Part shown: positions 21,212 to 29,637 of the stretch, piece by piece
Layout of the letters: each line of letters begins with the position of its first letter
Numbering within the stretch: the first letter of the stretch is position 1
Source: Achromobacter arsenitoxydans SY8
GTDB lineage: Bacteria > Pseudomonadota > Gammaproteobacteria > Burkholderiales > Burkholderiaceae_B
NCBI RefSeq assembly: GCF_000236785.1
Contig: NZ_AGUF01000074.1
Coordinates: 62,001-126,000 of the forward strand
Reading direction: 5' to 3'
DNA length: 64,000 nt
Notes under the pieces: model-generated
What the model saw: only the letters and a program-made list of their open reading frames with translations
The model's database searches: none
Told to the model about the DNA's origin: nothing
Position numbers and translations under genes: made by a program

Positions 21212-21523
21212 TTAAGCCGTGATGGCTTCGATGCGGATTTCGGTGTAGTTCTGACGGTGGCCTTGACGCTTCTGATAGTGCTTGCGACGGCGCATCTTGA
21301 AGATCTTGACCTTGTCGTGGCGGCCTTGCGCAAGAACCGTTGCCTTGACCACAGCGCCGGAGACGAGGGGCGTGCCAACTTTCAGTTGGTCGCCTTCGCC
21401 CACGGACAGCACTTGGTCCAGGGTGATTTCTTGCCCAATGTCAGCCGGTATCTGTTCTATCTTGAGTTTTTCGCCAGCGGCAACGCGATACTGCTTGCCA
21501 CCGGTTTTTACGACCGCGTACAT
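21212..21523 (-). CDS. rplU: 50S ribosomal protein L21
   Basis: 103 residues, the usual length: [20 protein letters not shown] to the basic [20 protein letters not shown] loop. The ATG is preceded by AAGGA. A 190-base leader separates it from a clear promoter upstream. Confidence 0.99.
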   Translation of the reverse strand: MYAVVKTGGKQYRVAAGEKLKIEQIPADIGQEITLDQVLSVGEGDQLKVGTPLVSGAVVKATVLAQGRHDKVKIFKMRRRKHYQKRQGHRQNYTEIRIEAITA

Positions 21524-21709
21524 GGGGTGTTCCTTAAATAGGTAAATGGGTTCGTTCACGCTGCCTGCCCTGCTGGGCAAGGTTGCCGCCTTGGCGGGCG
21601 CCCTATGAATTTCCGGGCTCCGAAGCTGCAGACTTCGTTGCAAGCTAAGTTGCCAAGTGGCTTGGCGTAAACAACCGACGTAATTCGGGCATTGCTGACC
21701 GAATCCAGG

Positions 21710-21738
21710 ATATTAGCCTGGGACTTTCCGAAAGTCAA
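21710..21738 (-). promoter_or_regulatory. Sigma-70 promoter of rplU-rpmA
   Basis: On the minus strand TTGACT (21738-21733) and TAATAT (21715-21710) are separated by exactly 17 bases. The predicted start is near 21703, giving a leader of about 180 bases that contains several potential hairpins. Confidence 0.8.
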
Positions 21739-21780
21739 AAAGCTGTTGCGGCGTAAGGGCTTAGGTGTGGCGTGCAGGCT

Positions 21781-22542
21781 TCAGCCGCCCGGGATCACCC
21801 GCAGCGCGATGTCCCGCGCCACGCGGCGGATGCCCTCCATGACTTCATGCCGGTGGGCGTCGTCGAGCCGGTCGGTGGGGATGGATGTGCTGACCGCCAC
21901 CCGCTTGCCCAGCGGCGTGACGCCAACATAGGCCGCATAGCAGACCAGGCCGGTGGCGACCTCTTCCTGGTCCTGGGCGAGTCCGGTCTGGCGCACGCTG
22001 TCCAGCTCGCGGTGCAGGGCGGCGGCATCGGCGATCGTGCGGTCCGTGACGCGGGGCAGGGCGCCGGGCAGGCAGGCCGCAAGTTCTTCGGGCCGCAGGC
22101 TGGCCAGCAGAGCCTTGCCCAGCGCGCAGGCGTGGGCGGGCAGCCGCAAGCCCAGGTCCGACACCAGCCTGACCGGCCGGCGCGCGTCTTCGCGCGCCAG
22201 ATAGACCACGTCGAAGCCGTCCAGCGCCGCCAGTTGCACGACCTCGTTGCTGCGGGCCACGAACGCGCCCGCAGCCTGGCGGAACGCCGGCTGCAGGCCG
22301 TCGTGGCGCAGGTAGGCGGAGCCCAGCGCCATCAGTTCCAGTCCGATGACGTAGCCGCCGTCCCGGCGCTCGATCCAGCGGCGTTGCTCCAGGCAGTCCA
22401 GCAGGAGGTATAGCGTGCTCTTGGGCAGCTGGCAGGCCTGGGCCAGCTCGGCGGCCTTGACGGGGGTGGGGCGGTCGGAAAGCACCCGCAGGATGTCATG
22501 GGTCCGCCGGATGGCGGGAACGTCGTAGTCAGCGGCCATCAA
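21781..22542 (-). CDS. IclR-family transcriptional regulator
   Basis: 253 residues. The N-terminal winged helix (ILRVLSDRPTPVKAAELAQA, LPKSTLYLLLDCLEQRRWIE) is followed by the IclR effector domain (VVYLAREDARRPVRLVSDLG, LPAHACALGKALLASL, GLVCYAAYVGVTPLG). It is divergent from the FAH-family gene and very likely controls it in response to an aromatic- or sugar-acid intermediate. Confidence 0.94.
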   Translation of the reverse strand: MMAADYDVPAIRRTHDILRVLSDRPTPVKAAELAQACQLPKSTLYLLLDCLEQRRWIERRDGGYVIGLELMALGSAYLRHDGLQPAFRQAAGAFVARSNEVVQLAALDGFDVVYLAREDARRPVRLVSDLGLRLPAHACALGKALLASLRPEELAACLPGALPRVTDRTIADAAALHRELDSVRQTGLAQDQEEVATGLVCYAAYVGVTPLGKRVAVSTSIPTDRLDDAHRHEVMEGIRRVARDIALRVIPGG

Positions 22543-22560
22543 GCGATGAATTCCAATAGG

Positions 22561-22610
22561 TTGGACAGAAAGTCATGATGTTGGACATGATAAATGAAGT
22601 CCCCTAGACT
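22561..22610 (+). promoter_or_regulatory. Candidate IclR operator and promoter for the FAH-family gene
   Basis: TTGGACA occurs at 22561-22567 and again at 22581-22587, two helical turns apart. The second copy can serve as a -35 (TTGGAC) with TAGACT at 22605-22610, spacer 18. Within it TCATG and CATGA form a short inverted repeat. Confidence 0.45.
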
Positions 22611-22663
22611 GCCTTGCACCGCAAGACAGAATGCCGAACATAGGGCACGGAGCGAGGAGACTC

Positions 22664-23833
22664 ATGAATCAAGACAGCCTATTGCCTGCCGATCTTACGC
22701 AGGCGTTGCTGGTGGGCCGCGTCTGGCGTCCCGCGCCGGTCGATGGCCCCAGCGTGGTCGTGGTGCGCGGCGGCCAGGTGGTGGATATCACCGCGGCGGC
22801 CCCCACCGTATCGGATCTGCTCGACCACCCGGACCGGGTGGCGTTGGCGCGCGAGGCCAAGGGGGAATCCCTGGGCGATGTGCAATCCTTGATGGCCGCC
22901 ACGCTGCAAGGCGCGGACGGGCCGCGGCTGCTGGCCCCTTGCGACCTGCAGCCGGTGAAGGCGGCGGGCGTCACCTTCGCCATCAGCCTGCTGGAGCGCC
23001 TGATCGAGGAAGAAGCCGGCGGCGACGCCAGCCGCGCGGAAGAAATCCGCGTGCGGATGCGGGCACTGATCGGCTCCGACCTGTCCCGGCTGCGCCCCGG
23101 ATCGCCCGAGGCGGTCAGGCTGAAGGCGGAACTGGTCGGGCGCGGCCAATGGTCCCAGTACCTTGAGGTCGGCATCGGCCCCGACGCCGAAGTCTTTTCC
23201 AAGACGCCGCCGATGGCGTCGGTGGGCTTTGGCGCGCGCATCGGCGTGCTGCCTGAGTCGCAGTGGAACAACCCCGAACCCGAGATCGTGCTTGCGGTCG
23301 ACAGCCGCGGCGAGGCCGTGGGCGCCACGCTGGGCAACGACGTAAACCTGCGCGACATCGAAGGTCGCAGCGCCTTGTTGCTGACCAAGGCCAAGGACAA
23401 CAACGGATCCTGCGCCATCGGCCCGTTCATCCGGCTGTTCGATGGCGATTTCACGATGGACAGCGTGCGCGGCGCGGACGTGTCGCTGCGCATCGAGGGC
23501 GCCGACGGATTCGAACTGGACGGCGTGAGCCACATGCGCGAAATCAGCCGGGATCCGCTGGACCTGGTGCGCCAGACCCACGGCGCGCACCACCAGTATC
23601 CCGACGGCTTCATGCTGTTCCTGGGCACCATGTTCTCGCCCAGCAAGGACCGCAAGGGGCCGGGCACGGGCTTTACCCACCTGATGGGTGATCGCGTCAT
23701 CATCGCCTCCGAGCGCCTTGGCGCGCTGGTCAACGAGCTGCGGCTTTCGACGGAAATCCCGCCCTGGACCTTTGGTGTGCGCGCGCTGTACGCCAACCTT
23801 GCCGCCCGCGGCCTCCTGCCCCACGGACGCTGA
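22664..23833 (+). CDS. Fumarylacetoacetate hydrolase-family protein, AraD1-like
   Basis: 389 residues. The FAH fold is shown by KAAGVTFAISLLERLIEEEA, the metal-binding NNPEPEIVLAVDSRGE, GATLGNDVNLRDIEGRSALL and the AKDNNGSCAIGPFIRLFD region. The two-domain length near 390 and the EIVL acidic motif resemble FAH-family dehydratases of sugar-acid breakdown (2-keto-3-deoxy-pentonate dehydratase) more than true fumarylacetoacetases, but the substrate is not certain. The ATG at 22664 has AGGAGA 5 bases upstream and is preferred over one 33 bases earlier. It is regulated, by inference, by the divergent IclR protein. Confidence 0.85.
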   Translation: MNQDSLLPADLTQALLVGRVWRPAPVDGPSVVVVRGGQVVDITAAAPTVSDLLDHPDRVALAREAKGESLGDVQSLMAATLQGADGPRLLAPCDLQPVKAAGVTFAISLLERLIEEEAGGDASRAEEIRVRMRALIGSDLSRLRPGSPEAVRLKAELVGRGQWSQYLEVGIGPDAEVFSKTPPMASVGFGARIGVLPESQWNNPEPEIVLAVDSRGEAVGATLGNDVNLRDIEGRSALLLTKAKDNNGSCAIGPFIRLFDGDFTMDSVRGADVSLRIEGADGFELDGVSHMREISRDPLDLVRQTHGAHHQYPDGFMLFLGTMFSPSKDRKGPGTGFTHLMGDRVIIASERLGALVNELRLSTEIPPWTFGVRALYANLAARGLLPHGR

Positions 23834-24012
23834 TCCGGCGCGTAGGCGCGACCCCGGCGGGGCGGCTCGGGCCGGGCCTTGCCGCTTCCGGCAGGCCCGT
23901 CCGGATTTCCCCCGCACTCCCCGTATAATCCGTGGTCGAATCCCCCGCCGCCGCTGGCGGGCCCAGCGGTAAGAGCCGTCAGGCGGCTCGCTTCACACTT
24001 GTCGGATACGTC

Positions 24013-24978
24013 TTGAATCTCCCCGCGCTCATTGCCCCCATTGCTGACGATATGAAAGCCGTCGACGCGGTTATCCGCGAGCGGTTGAATTCCGATGTCG
24101 TCCTGATCCGCACGATCGGCGACTACATCATTGGGGCCGGCGGCAAGCGCATGCGCCCCGCCATGGTGCTGATGGTGGCGCGCGCCCTGGGGTACGAGGG
24201 CACGCATCATCAACTGCTGGCCGCCGTGGTGGAATTCATTCACACGGCCACGCTGCTGCACGACGACGTGGTCGACGAATCCGACCTGCGCCGAGGCCGC
24301 GAAACCGCTAATGCCGTGTTCGGCAACGCGGCCAGCGTGCTGGTGGGCGACTACCTGTATTCCCGCTCGTTCGAGATGATGGTCGAGGCCGACTCGATGC
24401 GCATCATGAGCATCCTGTCCGAAGCCACCACGGTGATCGCCGAGGGCGAGGTGCTGCAGCTCCTGAACGTGCATGATCCGGACGTCTCCCAGGAACGCTA
24501 TCTGCAGGTCGTGCGCTACAAGACCGCCAAGCTGTTCGAGGCCGCTGCCCAGGTGGGAGCGGTGCTGGCCGGCGCCACGCCCGAGCAGGAAGCCGCCGCG
24601 GCCGCCTATGGCCGCCATGTGGGCACCGCGTTCCAGCTGGTCGACGACGTGCTGGACTACAGCGGCGACGCCGCCGCCCTGGGCAAGAACGTGGGCGACG
24701 ACCTGCGCGAGGGCAAGCCGACCCTGCCGCTGATCCGCGTCATGGAAGTGGGCACCCCCGAGCAGCAGCAACTGATCCGCGACGCCATCAAGACGGGCGA
24801 CGCCGACTTCGCCGCCGTGGCCGCCGCCATCCAGGCCACGGATGCCCTGGAGCACGCCCGTCAGGCCGCCGTGGCCGAGGCCGAACTGGCCCGCCAAGCA
24901 CTTTCGATCTACCCCATTTCCCCTTTTCAAAATTCTCTGTTAGAATTCTGCGCTTTCGCGGTGAATAGAGATCGCTGA
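24013..24978 (+). CDS. ispB: Octaprenyl/polyprenyl diphosphate synthase
   Basis: 321 residues from a TTG start. It adds isopentenyl units to make the ubiquinone side chain. GGKRMRP, the first Asp-rich motif LLHDDVVDESDLRRG and the second FQLVDDVLDYSG are all present. The TTG is chosen because the resulting start MNLPALIAPIADDMKAVDAV aligns with E. coli IspB residue by residue; the first in-frame ATG would remove 13 residues. The C-terminus ends in NRDR, as the E. coli protein ends in QRDR. Confidence 0.95.
   Translation: MNLPALIAPIADDMKAVDAVIRERLNSDVVLIRTIGDYIIGAGGKRMRPAMVLMVARALGYEGTHHQLLAAVVEFIHTATLLHDDVVDESDLRRGRETANAVFGNAASVLVGDYLYSRSFEMMVEADSMRIMSILSEATTVIAEGEVLQLLNVHDPDVSQERYLQVVRYKTAKLFEAAAQVGAVLAGATPEQEAAAAAYGRHVGTAFQLVDDVLDYSGDAAALGKNVGDDLREGKPTLPLIRVMEVGTPEQQQLIRDAIKTGDADFAAVAAAIQATDALEHARQAAVAEAELARQALSIYPISPFQNSLLEFCAFAVNRDR
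24938..24946 (+). promoter_or_regulatory. Possible extended -10 promoter inside the 3' end of ispB
   Basis: TGTTAGAAT (TG-N-TAGAAT) lies in an A/T-rich pocket within the last codons of ispB, 183 bases before tRNA-Pro. No good -35 is seen. It may drive the tRNA transcript. Confidence 0.35.
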
Positions 24979-25128
24979 CCAAAAAAGGGCAGCGATGCTG
25001 GTAGCAAAACAGCGAGGGTTCACAAAGCTGGTCTGAGCAATCGGATCTGGCGAAAGCGGAAAGAGCAGTAGTAGTAGAAGCAGTAAGTATTTGGCGGCAC
25101 TGAGCATCGCCGAATAAGTTGTAAAGAT

Positions 25129-25206
<78 letters not shown>

Positions 25207-25253
25207 TTCTTTGTGGTCGAATTCATGAAGGTGTTTCCCGACACCTTTGGCTG

Positions 25254-25287
25254 AAAGCCGGTATCGCGCAAGCGTGCCGGCTTTTTT
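25254..25287 (+). terminator. Terminator after tRNA-Pro
   Basis: AAAGCCGG, an inner loop with GCGCAAGCG, then CCGGC followed by six T. Confidence 0.88.
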
Positions 25288-25840
25288 GCATTTGTTTTCC
25301 GCGCCGATATCCCCCCAGGCCTGGGCATGAGGGGGTATTAAGGTCCAAAGCCTGGGGATATAGGCCGATCCGGGGCATGCCGCTTGCTGAAGATAATGGC
25401 CCTCGCGTATTCATTTCACTGCGATTTTTTATATTGCCTTACGAAATTAGTAAATAAGATAGCGAAATGGAATAATGATTTTTCAGTTTGGTTAAACCAG
25501 ACCAAGAAAAACGACTCTTAACATTCGCTAACATTCAACACCGCCTTCTTGTTGCGGTTTGTGTAATGAATGTAATTTTTCTAGGGATTCCCCGGGTTTA
25601 TTACGGGTTGTCCTGATTTATTTCCACAGCAATAAAAATCTTTAGAAAAAAGTTTGCTGTGCGGCACCTCTACGATGCCCTGGCTCGCTACCCAACAGAT
25701 TTAACCGGGAGCTGAGCGAATCATTTTTAGCTATATGTTCGCCCTATACGGCAATCGTATTTCGATTTGATGTCGATTTACATGCCGTTGGGTGTCGATT
25801 TCTAGTGTCTGCGACACGACGAAAACAGTGAGGTCCCCCC
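25288..25840 (+). promoter_or_regulatory. AT-rich control region ahead of the capsule operon
   Basis: About 550 bases without a gene and clearly richer in A/T than either neighbour. It contains a palindrome TGGTTAAACCA at 25489-25499, an A/T block (CAATAAAAATCTTTAGAAAA) near 25630, and the phased repeats listed separately. The capsule operon is the only gene set it can serve, so a long regulated leader or several activator sites are likely. Confidence 0.6.
25760..25801 (+). promoter_or_regulatory. Helically phased direct repeats TGTCGATTT upstream of tviB
   Basis: TTTCGATTT at 25760-25768, TGTCGATTT at 25771-25779 and TGTCGATTT at 25793-25801: starts are 11 and 22 bases apart. An 11-base period is what OmpR/PhoB-type activators recognise as tandem half-sites. 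Confidence 0.5.
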
Positions 25841-27118
25841 GTGGTAAAGAGAATCGCAGTGTGTGGCCTTGGATATGTCGGCCTTCCCGTGGCCGTGGCA
25901 TTTTCCAAGCGCTTTGATGTCATCGGCTTTGATGTGGACAAGCGGAGAATCGCACGGCTGAAAGAGGGTGATGACTGGACCGGCGAGATCGAACGCGACG
26001 TATTGCTTGCTTCCCCCATGCAGTTCACCGACAAGCTGTCGGAACTGGAAGGCTGCGACTTTTTCGTGGTTGCCGTCCCGACGCCCGTCGACGAGAAGAA
26101 CAATCCCGATTTTTCCCTGCTGGTGCGCGCGTGCCAGTCGCTGGGCCCCGTCCTGCGTCCGGGCTCCATCGTGGTGTTCGAATCGACCGTCCACCCCGGC
26201 GCCACCGAGGAAATCTGCGGCCCCGAGCTTGAAAGGGTCTCGGGCCTGCGTTGCGGCATCGACTTCAAGCTGGGCTACAGCCCCGAGCGCATCAACCCGG
26301 GCGACCGCGAGCATCCGCTCGAAAAAATCGTCAAGATCGTGTCCGGCCAGGACGAGCAATCGCTGGAAGTGATTGCCGGGGTCTACGAACAGATCATCGA
26401 CGCGGGCGTGCACCGCGCCTCGTCCATCAAGGTCGCCGAGGCGGCGAAGGTGCTGGAGAACACCCAGCGCGACATCAACATCGCCCTCATGAACGAGATG
26501 TCGAAGATCTGCGATCTGGTCGGCATCCGCACGTCGGAGGTCCTGGCGGCCGCCGGCACCAAGTGGAACTTCCTGAAGTTCACGCCCGGACTGGTGGGCG
26601 GCCACTGCATCGGCGTCGATCCCTACTACCTGACGTCCAAGGCCCAGGAACTGGGCTATCACCCCGAAGTCATCCTGTCGGGCCGCCGGATCAACGACGG
26701 CATGGCCGCGCACGTCGCTTCGCGCCTGGTGCAGCAACTTGCGCGCAGCGGCCGGCTGAACGCGTCGACCCGCGTGGGCATCCTGGGCATGACGTTCAAG
26801 GAAAACGTCCCCGACATCCGCAATTCGAAGATCGTCGACCTCTACAACGCGCTCGGCCAGTACGGCATTACGCCGGTTGCGTGCGATCCGATGGTCGATC
26901 CGGAGCAGATGGAGCACGAATACGGCATCAAGCTCGTCGAGCGTGACCAGTTCCAGGACATGGACGTCCTGATCCTGGCGGTGCCGCATCGCGAAACCAT
27001 GGACTCCATCTGGGAAGACCTGCCGAAACTGGTCAGGAACGGCGGCATGGTGTGCGACTTGAAGTCCGTCCTGGACGCCAAGCGCCTGCCGTCCGACCTC
27101 TTGTACTGGACTCTCTAA
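25841..27118 (+). CDS. tviB: UDP-N-acetylglucosamine 6-dehydrogenase, Vi-type (TviB)
   Basis: 425 residues, the same length as Salmonella TviB. It oxidises UDP-GlcNAc twice to UDP-GlcNAc-uronate using NAD. The Rossmann loop CGLGYVGLPVAVAF is at residues 8-21, VAVPTPVDEKNNPD at 78-90, and the catalytic cysteine is Cys256 in GGHCIGVDPYYL. A second nucleotide-binding half follows (VGILGMTFKENVPDIRNSK). Start is a GTG immediately after a C6 run with no strong ribosome binding site. It heads the Vi-like operon; the next gene starts 38 bases later. The epimerase TviC that normally follows is absent. Confidence 0.93.
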   Translation: MVKRIAVCGLGYVGLPVAVAFSKRFDVIGFDVDKRRIARLKEGDDWTGEIERDVLLASPMQFTDKLSELEGCDFFVVAVPTPVDEKNNPDFSLLVRACQSLGPVLRPGSIVVFESTVHPGATEEICGPELERVSGLRCGIDFKLGYSPERINPGDREHPLEKIVKIVSGQDEQSLEVIAGVYEQIIDAGVHRASSIKVAEAAKVLENTQRDINIALMNEMSKICDLVGIRTSEVLAAAGTKWNFLKFTPGLVGGHCIGVDPYYLTSKAQELGYHPEVILSGRRINDGMAAHVASRLVQQLARSGRLNASTRVGILGMTFKENVPDIRNSKIVDLYNALGQYGITPVACDPMVDPEQMEHEYGIKLVERDQFQDMDVLILAVPHRETMDSIWEDLPKLVRNGGMVCDLKSVLDAKRLPSDLLYWTL

Positions 27119-27156
27119 GTTCAGGTCGTTGCCCATCAATACAGGAGAGACCCTGA

Positions 27157-29637
27157 ATGACTGCTTTTACCATCGCTCCGATAGGAACCTGCCGCATCCA
27201 TACGCCGCTGCGCGATGCCGTGGGACGCTACCCGATCAAACTGCAACTGGGCCGCAACTACGGCTTCGTGCACACCGCCGCCGAAGCGCTGCAGCAGGCG
27301 CGCTTCATGTTCGACCAGGCCGACATCCCCGCCGACGTCCAGCGCCTGATCTTCCGCCCCTCGAATGGCGAGCAGGCCCGCCGCGGCACGCACAAGCCGG
27401 CCGATCTGTACATGGTCGAGCTGTCCTCGCGCAAGCTCCTGGCCATTGACGGCTATCCCATCCAGTCCAACTACCTGGTCCGCTACTTCAGCGAGTTCTT
27501 CGCTGACCGGGCGCGCACCCGCCAGTTCTGGTCCATGGCCAACGCCGACCGGCTTGCGGAGCGTCGCGCCCTGCTGGACCAGGATCCGGTCTTCAAGAGC
27601 CTGAACCCGGACGACCGCGACCTGCTCGCCCGCATCGTCAAGCGCGACCAGACGGACGACGAGATCGAGCAGGAAATGCGCCAGCTCGTCGAGCTGCTGG
27701 GCCGGGACAAGGTGGTGTTCGTCACGCACGTCAACGCCACGACGCCGGACAACGTGACCATCGAACAGCGGGCGCAGCTGATTGCGGCCGTGACCGCCGC
27801 CGCCCAGCGCATCGGCGTGCCGTGCTACGACCCGACGCCGCTGATGAACAAGATCGGCCAGGCCGACGCGATGGAGGACGGCGGGCTGGACCTGACGCAT
27901 TACACCCCGGTCTTCGCCGAGCGCCTGTACACCGATTGGTACAAGAATTTCATGCGTCCGCGCATGAGCACGTCCACCCCGCAACCCTCGGTCCCCAAGC
28001 TTGCGGCCGACGAGAGCGTCGAGCGCATCGAAAAGCTCTGGGATTCGGGCGATCTGCGCGAAGCTTCGCGCCGCGTGCGCGACGTGCTCCGCCGCTATCC
28101 CGCCATGCCCGACCACGTGCTGCTGTTCGCGCGTTTCCAGGAAGAGCTGGGCGACTACGAAGGCTCGCTGGCGCTGCTGGGCGGCACGGACGGCGCCCTG
28201 GCCTCGGGCAGCAAGGCCGAGCTGATCCTGATGCGAAACGAGTTCAAGCTGGGTCGTCATGAGGCGGCTTACTCGCTGGCGGCAAGCCTGCTGGGCGACG
28301 AGATCGAAACGCCGGAGATCGTCCGCATCGCGGCGGTGTCGGCGGGCCACCTGGGCTACGTCGACGAAAGCCTGGGCAACTGGAAGCAGCTGTTCCGCAT
28401 TTCCTCGCCGCAGGACGCGACGGCGGTGGAAGCGGCCGACACGGTGCTGTCGCTGCTGCAGACCGCGGGCGACATGGAAGCGGCCATCCGCTGGGTTCAT
28501 GAGGTCCGCGCGGTGATTCCGAACTACGGACGCGGCTTCGCGGTGCTGTGGCGCGACCGGCTGCTGGCTGGCGACCGCGACGCGCTGCGCGACCTGGCCG
28601 GCGAGCATCCCTTGCTGGAGGATGCCGACGCCCTGGAACTGGTCAAGGAAGCCTCGTGGCGCGGTTGCATCATGGCCGCGGCAACGCTGGCGGCGTCTTG
28701 CAGCCTGGCCAAGAGCGAGCAGGAGGAGATCAGCGCGTGGCTGCAGACGCAGTCGTCGACCTGGGCCGATGAGGGCAATCGCGCGCTGGAGGAAGGACGC
28801 CTGCGCGACGCGGCAGAGCGCATTTGCGCGCACCGCCTGCTCAATCCCGACGCGCTGGCCGGTGCGCGGGCGCAGCGCGCGTTCGAACGCGCCATGCGTC
28901 TGGGCGTTCGCGCCGCGCTGGTGGCGGGCAACCACAAGGAAGTGATCGAGCTGACCAATCTGGCCATCGACACCAACGTGGACTTCCCCGAACTGCACGC
29001 GATGCGCGGCCGCGCCGCCGACGCGCTGGGCGACAAGAAGACCGCGATGCGCCATCTGGAACAGGCCGCAACCGGTGACGCTGCCCCGTTCAGCGCCAAG
29101 CTGCACTTTGCCCGCGTCGCGTTCAACGGCGGCTGGTACGGCGAAGCCATCGACGCTTACAAGGGCGTGCTGGCCCATTCGTCCGCCGACCAGAGCGCCC
29201 GCGACGAAGCGGAGCGTCAGCTGGGCAGGCTGGGGCCGCGCGCGATCCGCGGCGCGCGCCAGATCCTGTCCGAAGGGGACCATCAGGGCGCTTGGAACCT
29301 GCTGGACCGCGTGGCCCAATCGTGGCCCGGCATGCCGGAAGTGGATCACGAGAAGCGTCGCATCCTGGCCTATCTGTACGCCGAAGCGCGCGCGCTGGAA
29401 TCGTCGAGCACGACCGAGCGCCTGGCCCTGGGCGAGCGCATTGTGAACCTCGTGCCCGATGATCCCATCGGCCTGCGCCTGGCCGCCGTGGGCGCCATGC
29501 GTCTGCACCGCTTCGAACAGGCCCTGCCGTACTGGAAGAAGCTGCAGGAACGTTCCGAGAACCCGGCGCAGTACGACCATTACATCGAGCGCTGCCTTGT
29601 CTGGATCGAGAAGATCAACCGGAGAAAGGCAGCATGA
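27157..29637 (+). CDS. tviD: TviD-like protein: SGNH-like N-terminal domain plus TPR array, probable Vi O-acetylation factor
   Basis: 826 residues, close to Salmonella TviD (about 831), which is needed for O-acetylation of Vi antigen. Residues 1-270 look like an SGNH hydrolase/acetyltransferase fold: block I is APIGTCRIHT (G10-T11-C12 where GDS would stand), a beta strand VVFVTHVNATTPDN at 187-199, and a C-terminal DxxH, D245-LT-H248 in LDLTHYTPVFAERL. From about residue 285 on it is all helical with repeated TPR-like units (AASRRVRDVLRRYPAMP and so on). There is no signal peptide, so it acts in the cytoplasm on the growing polymer. Placement between tviB and tviE and ATGA coupling to tviE support the call; I did not align it to TviD. 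Confidence 0.72.
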   Translation: MTAFTIAPIGTCRIHTPLRDAVGRYPIKLQLGRNYGFVHTAAEALQQARFMFDQADIPADVQRLIFRPSNGEQARRGTHKPADLYMVELSSRKLLAIDGYPIQSNYLVRYFSEFFADRARTRQFWSMANADRLAERRALLDQDPVFKSLNPDDRDLLARIVKRDQTDDEIEQEMRQLVELLGRDKVVFVTHVNATTPDNVTIEQRAQLIAAVTAAAQRIGVPCYDPTPLMNKIGQADAMEDGGLDLTHYTPVFAERLYTDWYKNFMRPRMSTSTPQPSVPKLAADESVERIEKLWDSGDLREASRRVRDVLRRYPAMPDHVLLFARFQEELGDYEGSLALLGGTDGALASGSKAELILMRNEFKLGRHEAAYSLAASLLGDEIETPEIVRIAAVSAGHLGYVDESLGNWKQLFRISSPQDATAVEAADTVLSLLQTAGDMEAAIRWVHEVRAVIPNYGRGFAVLWRDRLLAGDRDALRDLAGEHPLLEDADALELVKEASWRGCIMAAATLAASCSLAKSEQEEISAWLQTQSSTWADEGNRALEEGRLRDAAERICAHRLLNPDALAGARAQRAFERAMRLGVRAALVAGNHKEVIELTNLAIDTNVDFPELHAMRGRAADALGDKKTAMRHLEQAATGDAAPFSAKLHFARVAFNGGWYGEAIDAYKGVLAHSSADQSARDEAERQLGRLGPRAIRGARQILSEGDHQGAWNLLDRVAQSWPGMPEVDHEKRRILAYLYAEARALESSSTTERLALGERIVNLVPDDPIGLRLAAVGAMRLHRFEQALPYWKKLQERSENPAQYDHYIERCLVWIEKINRRKAA

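Noticed and set aside
22669-24930. Very long open frame on the minus strand (over 750 codons)
   Set aside because: It runs antisense across the FAH-family gene and ispB, both of which have clear motifs; its translation is low-complexity and typical of the mirror of GC-rich genes.
25741-25840. BvgA-type heptad sites upstream of the capsule operon
   Set aside because: The repeats there are TGTCGATTT direct repeats; I could not find inverted TTTC-type heptads that would suggest BvgA.
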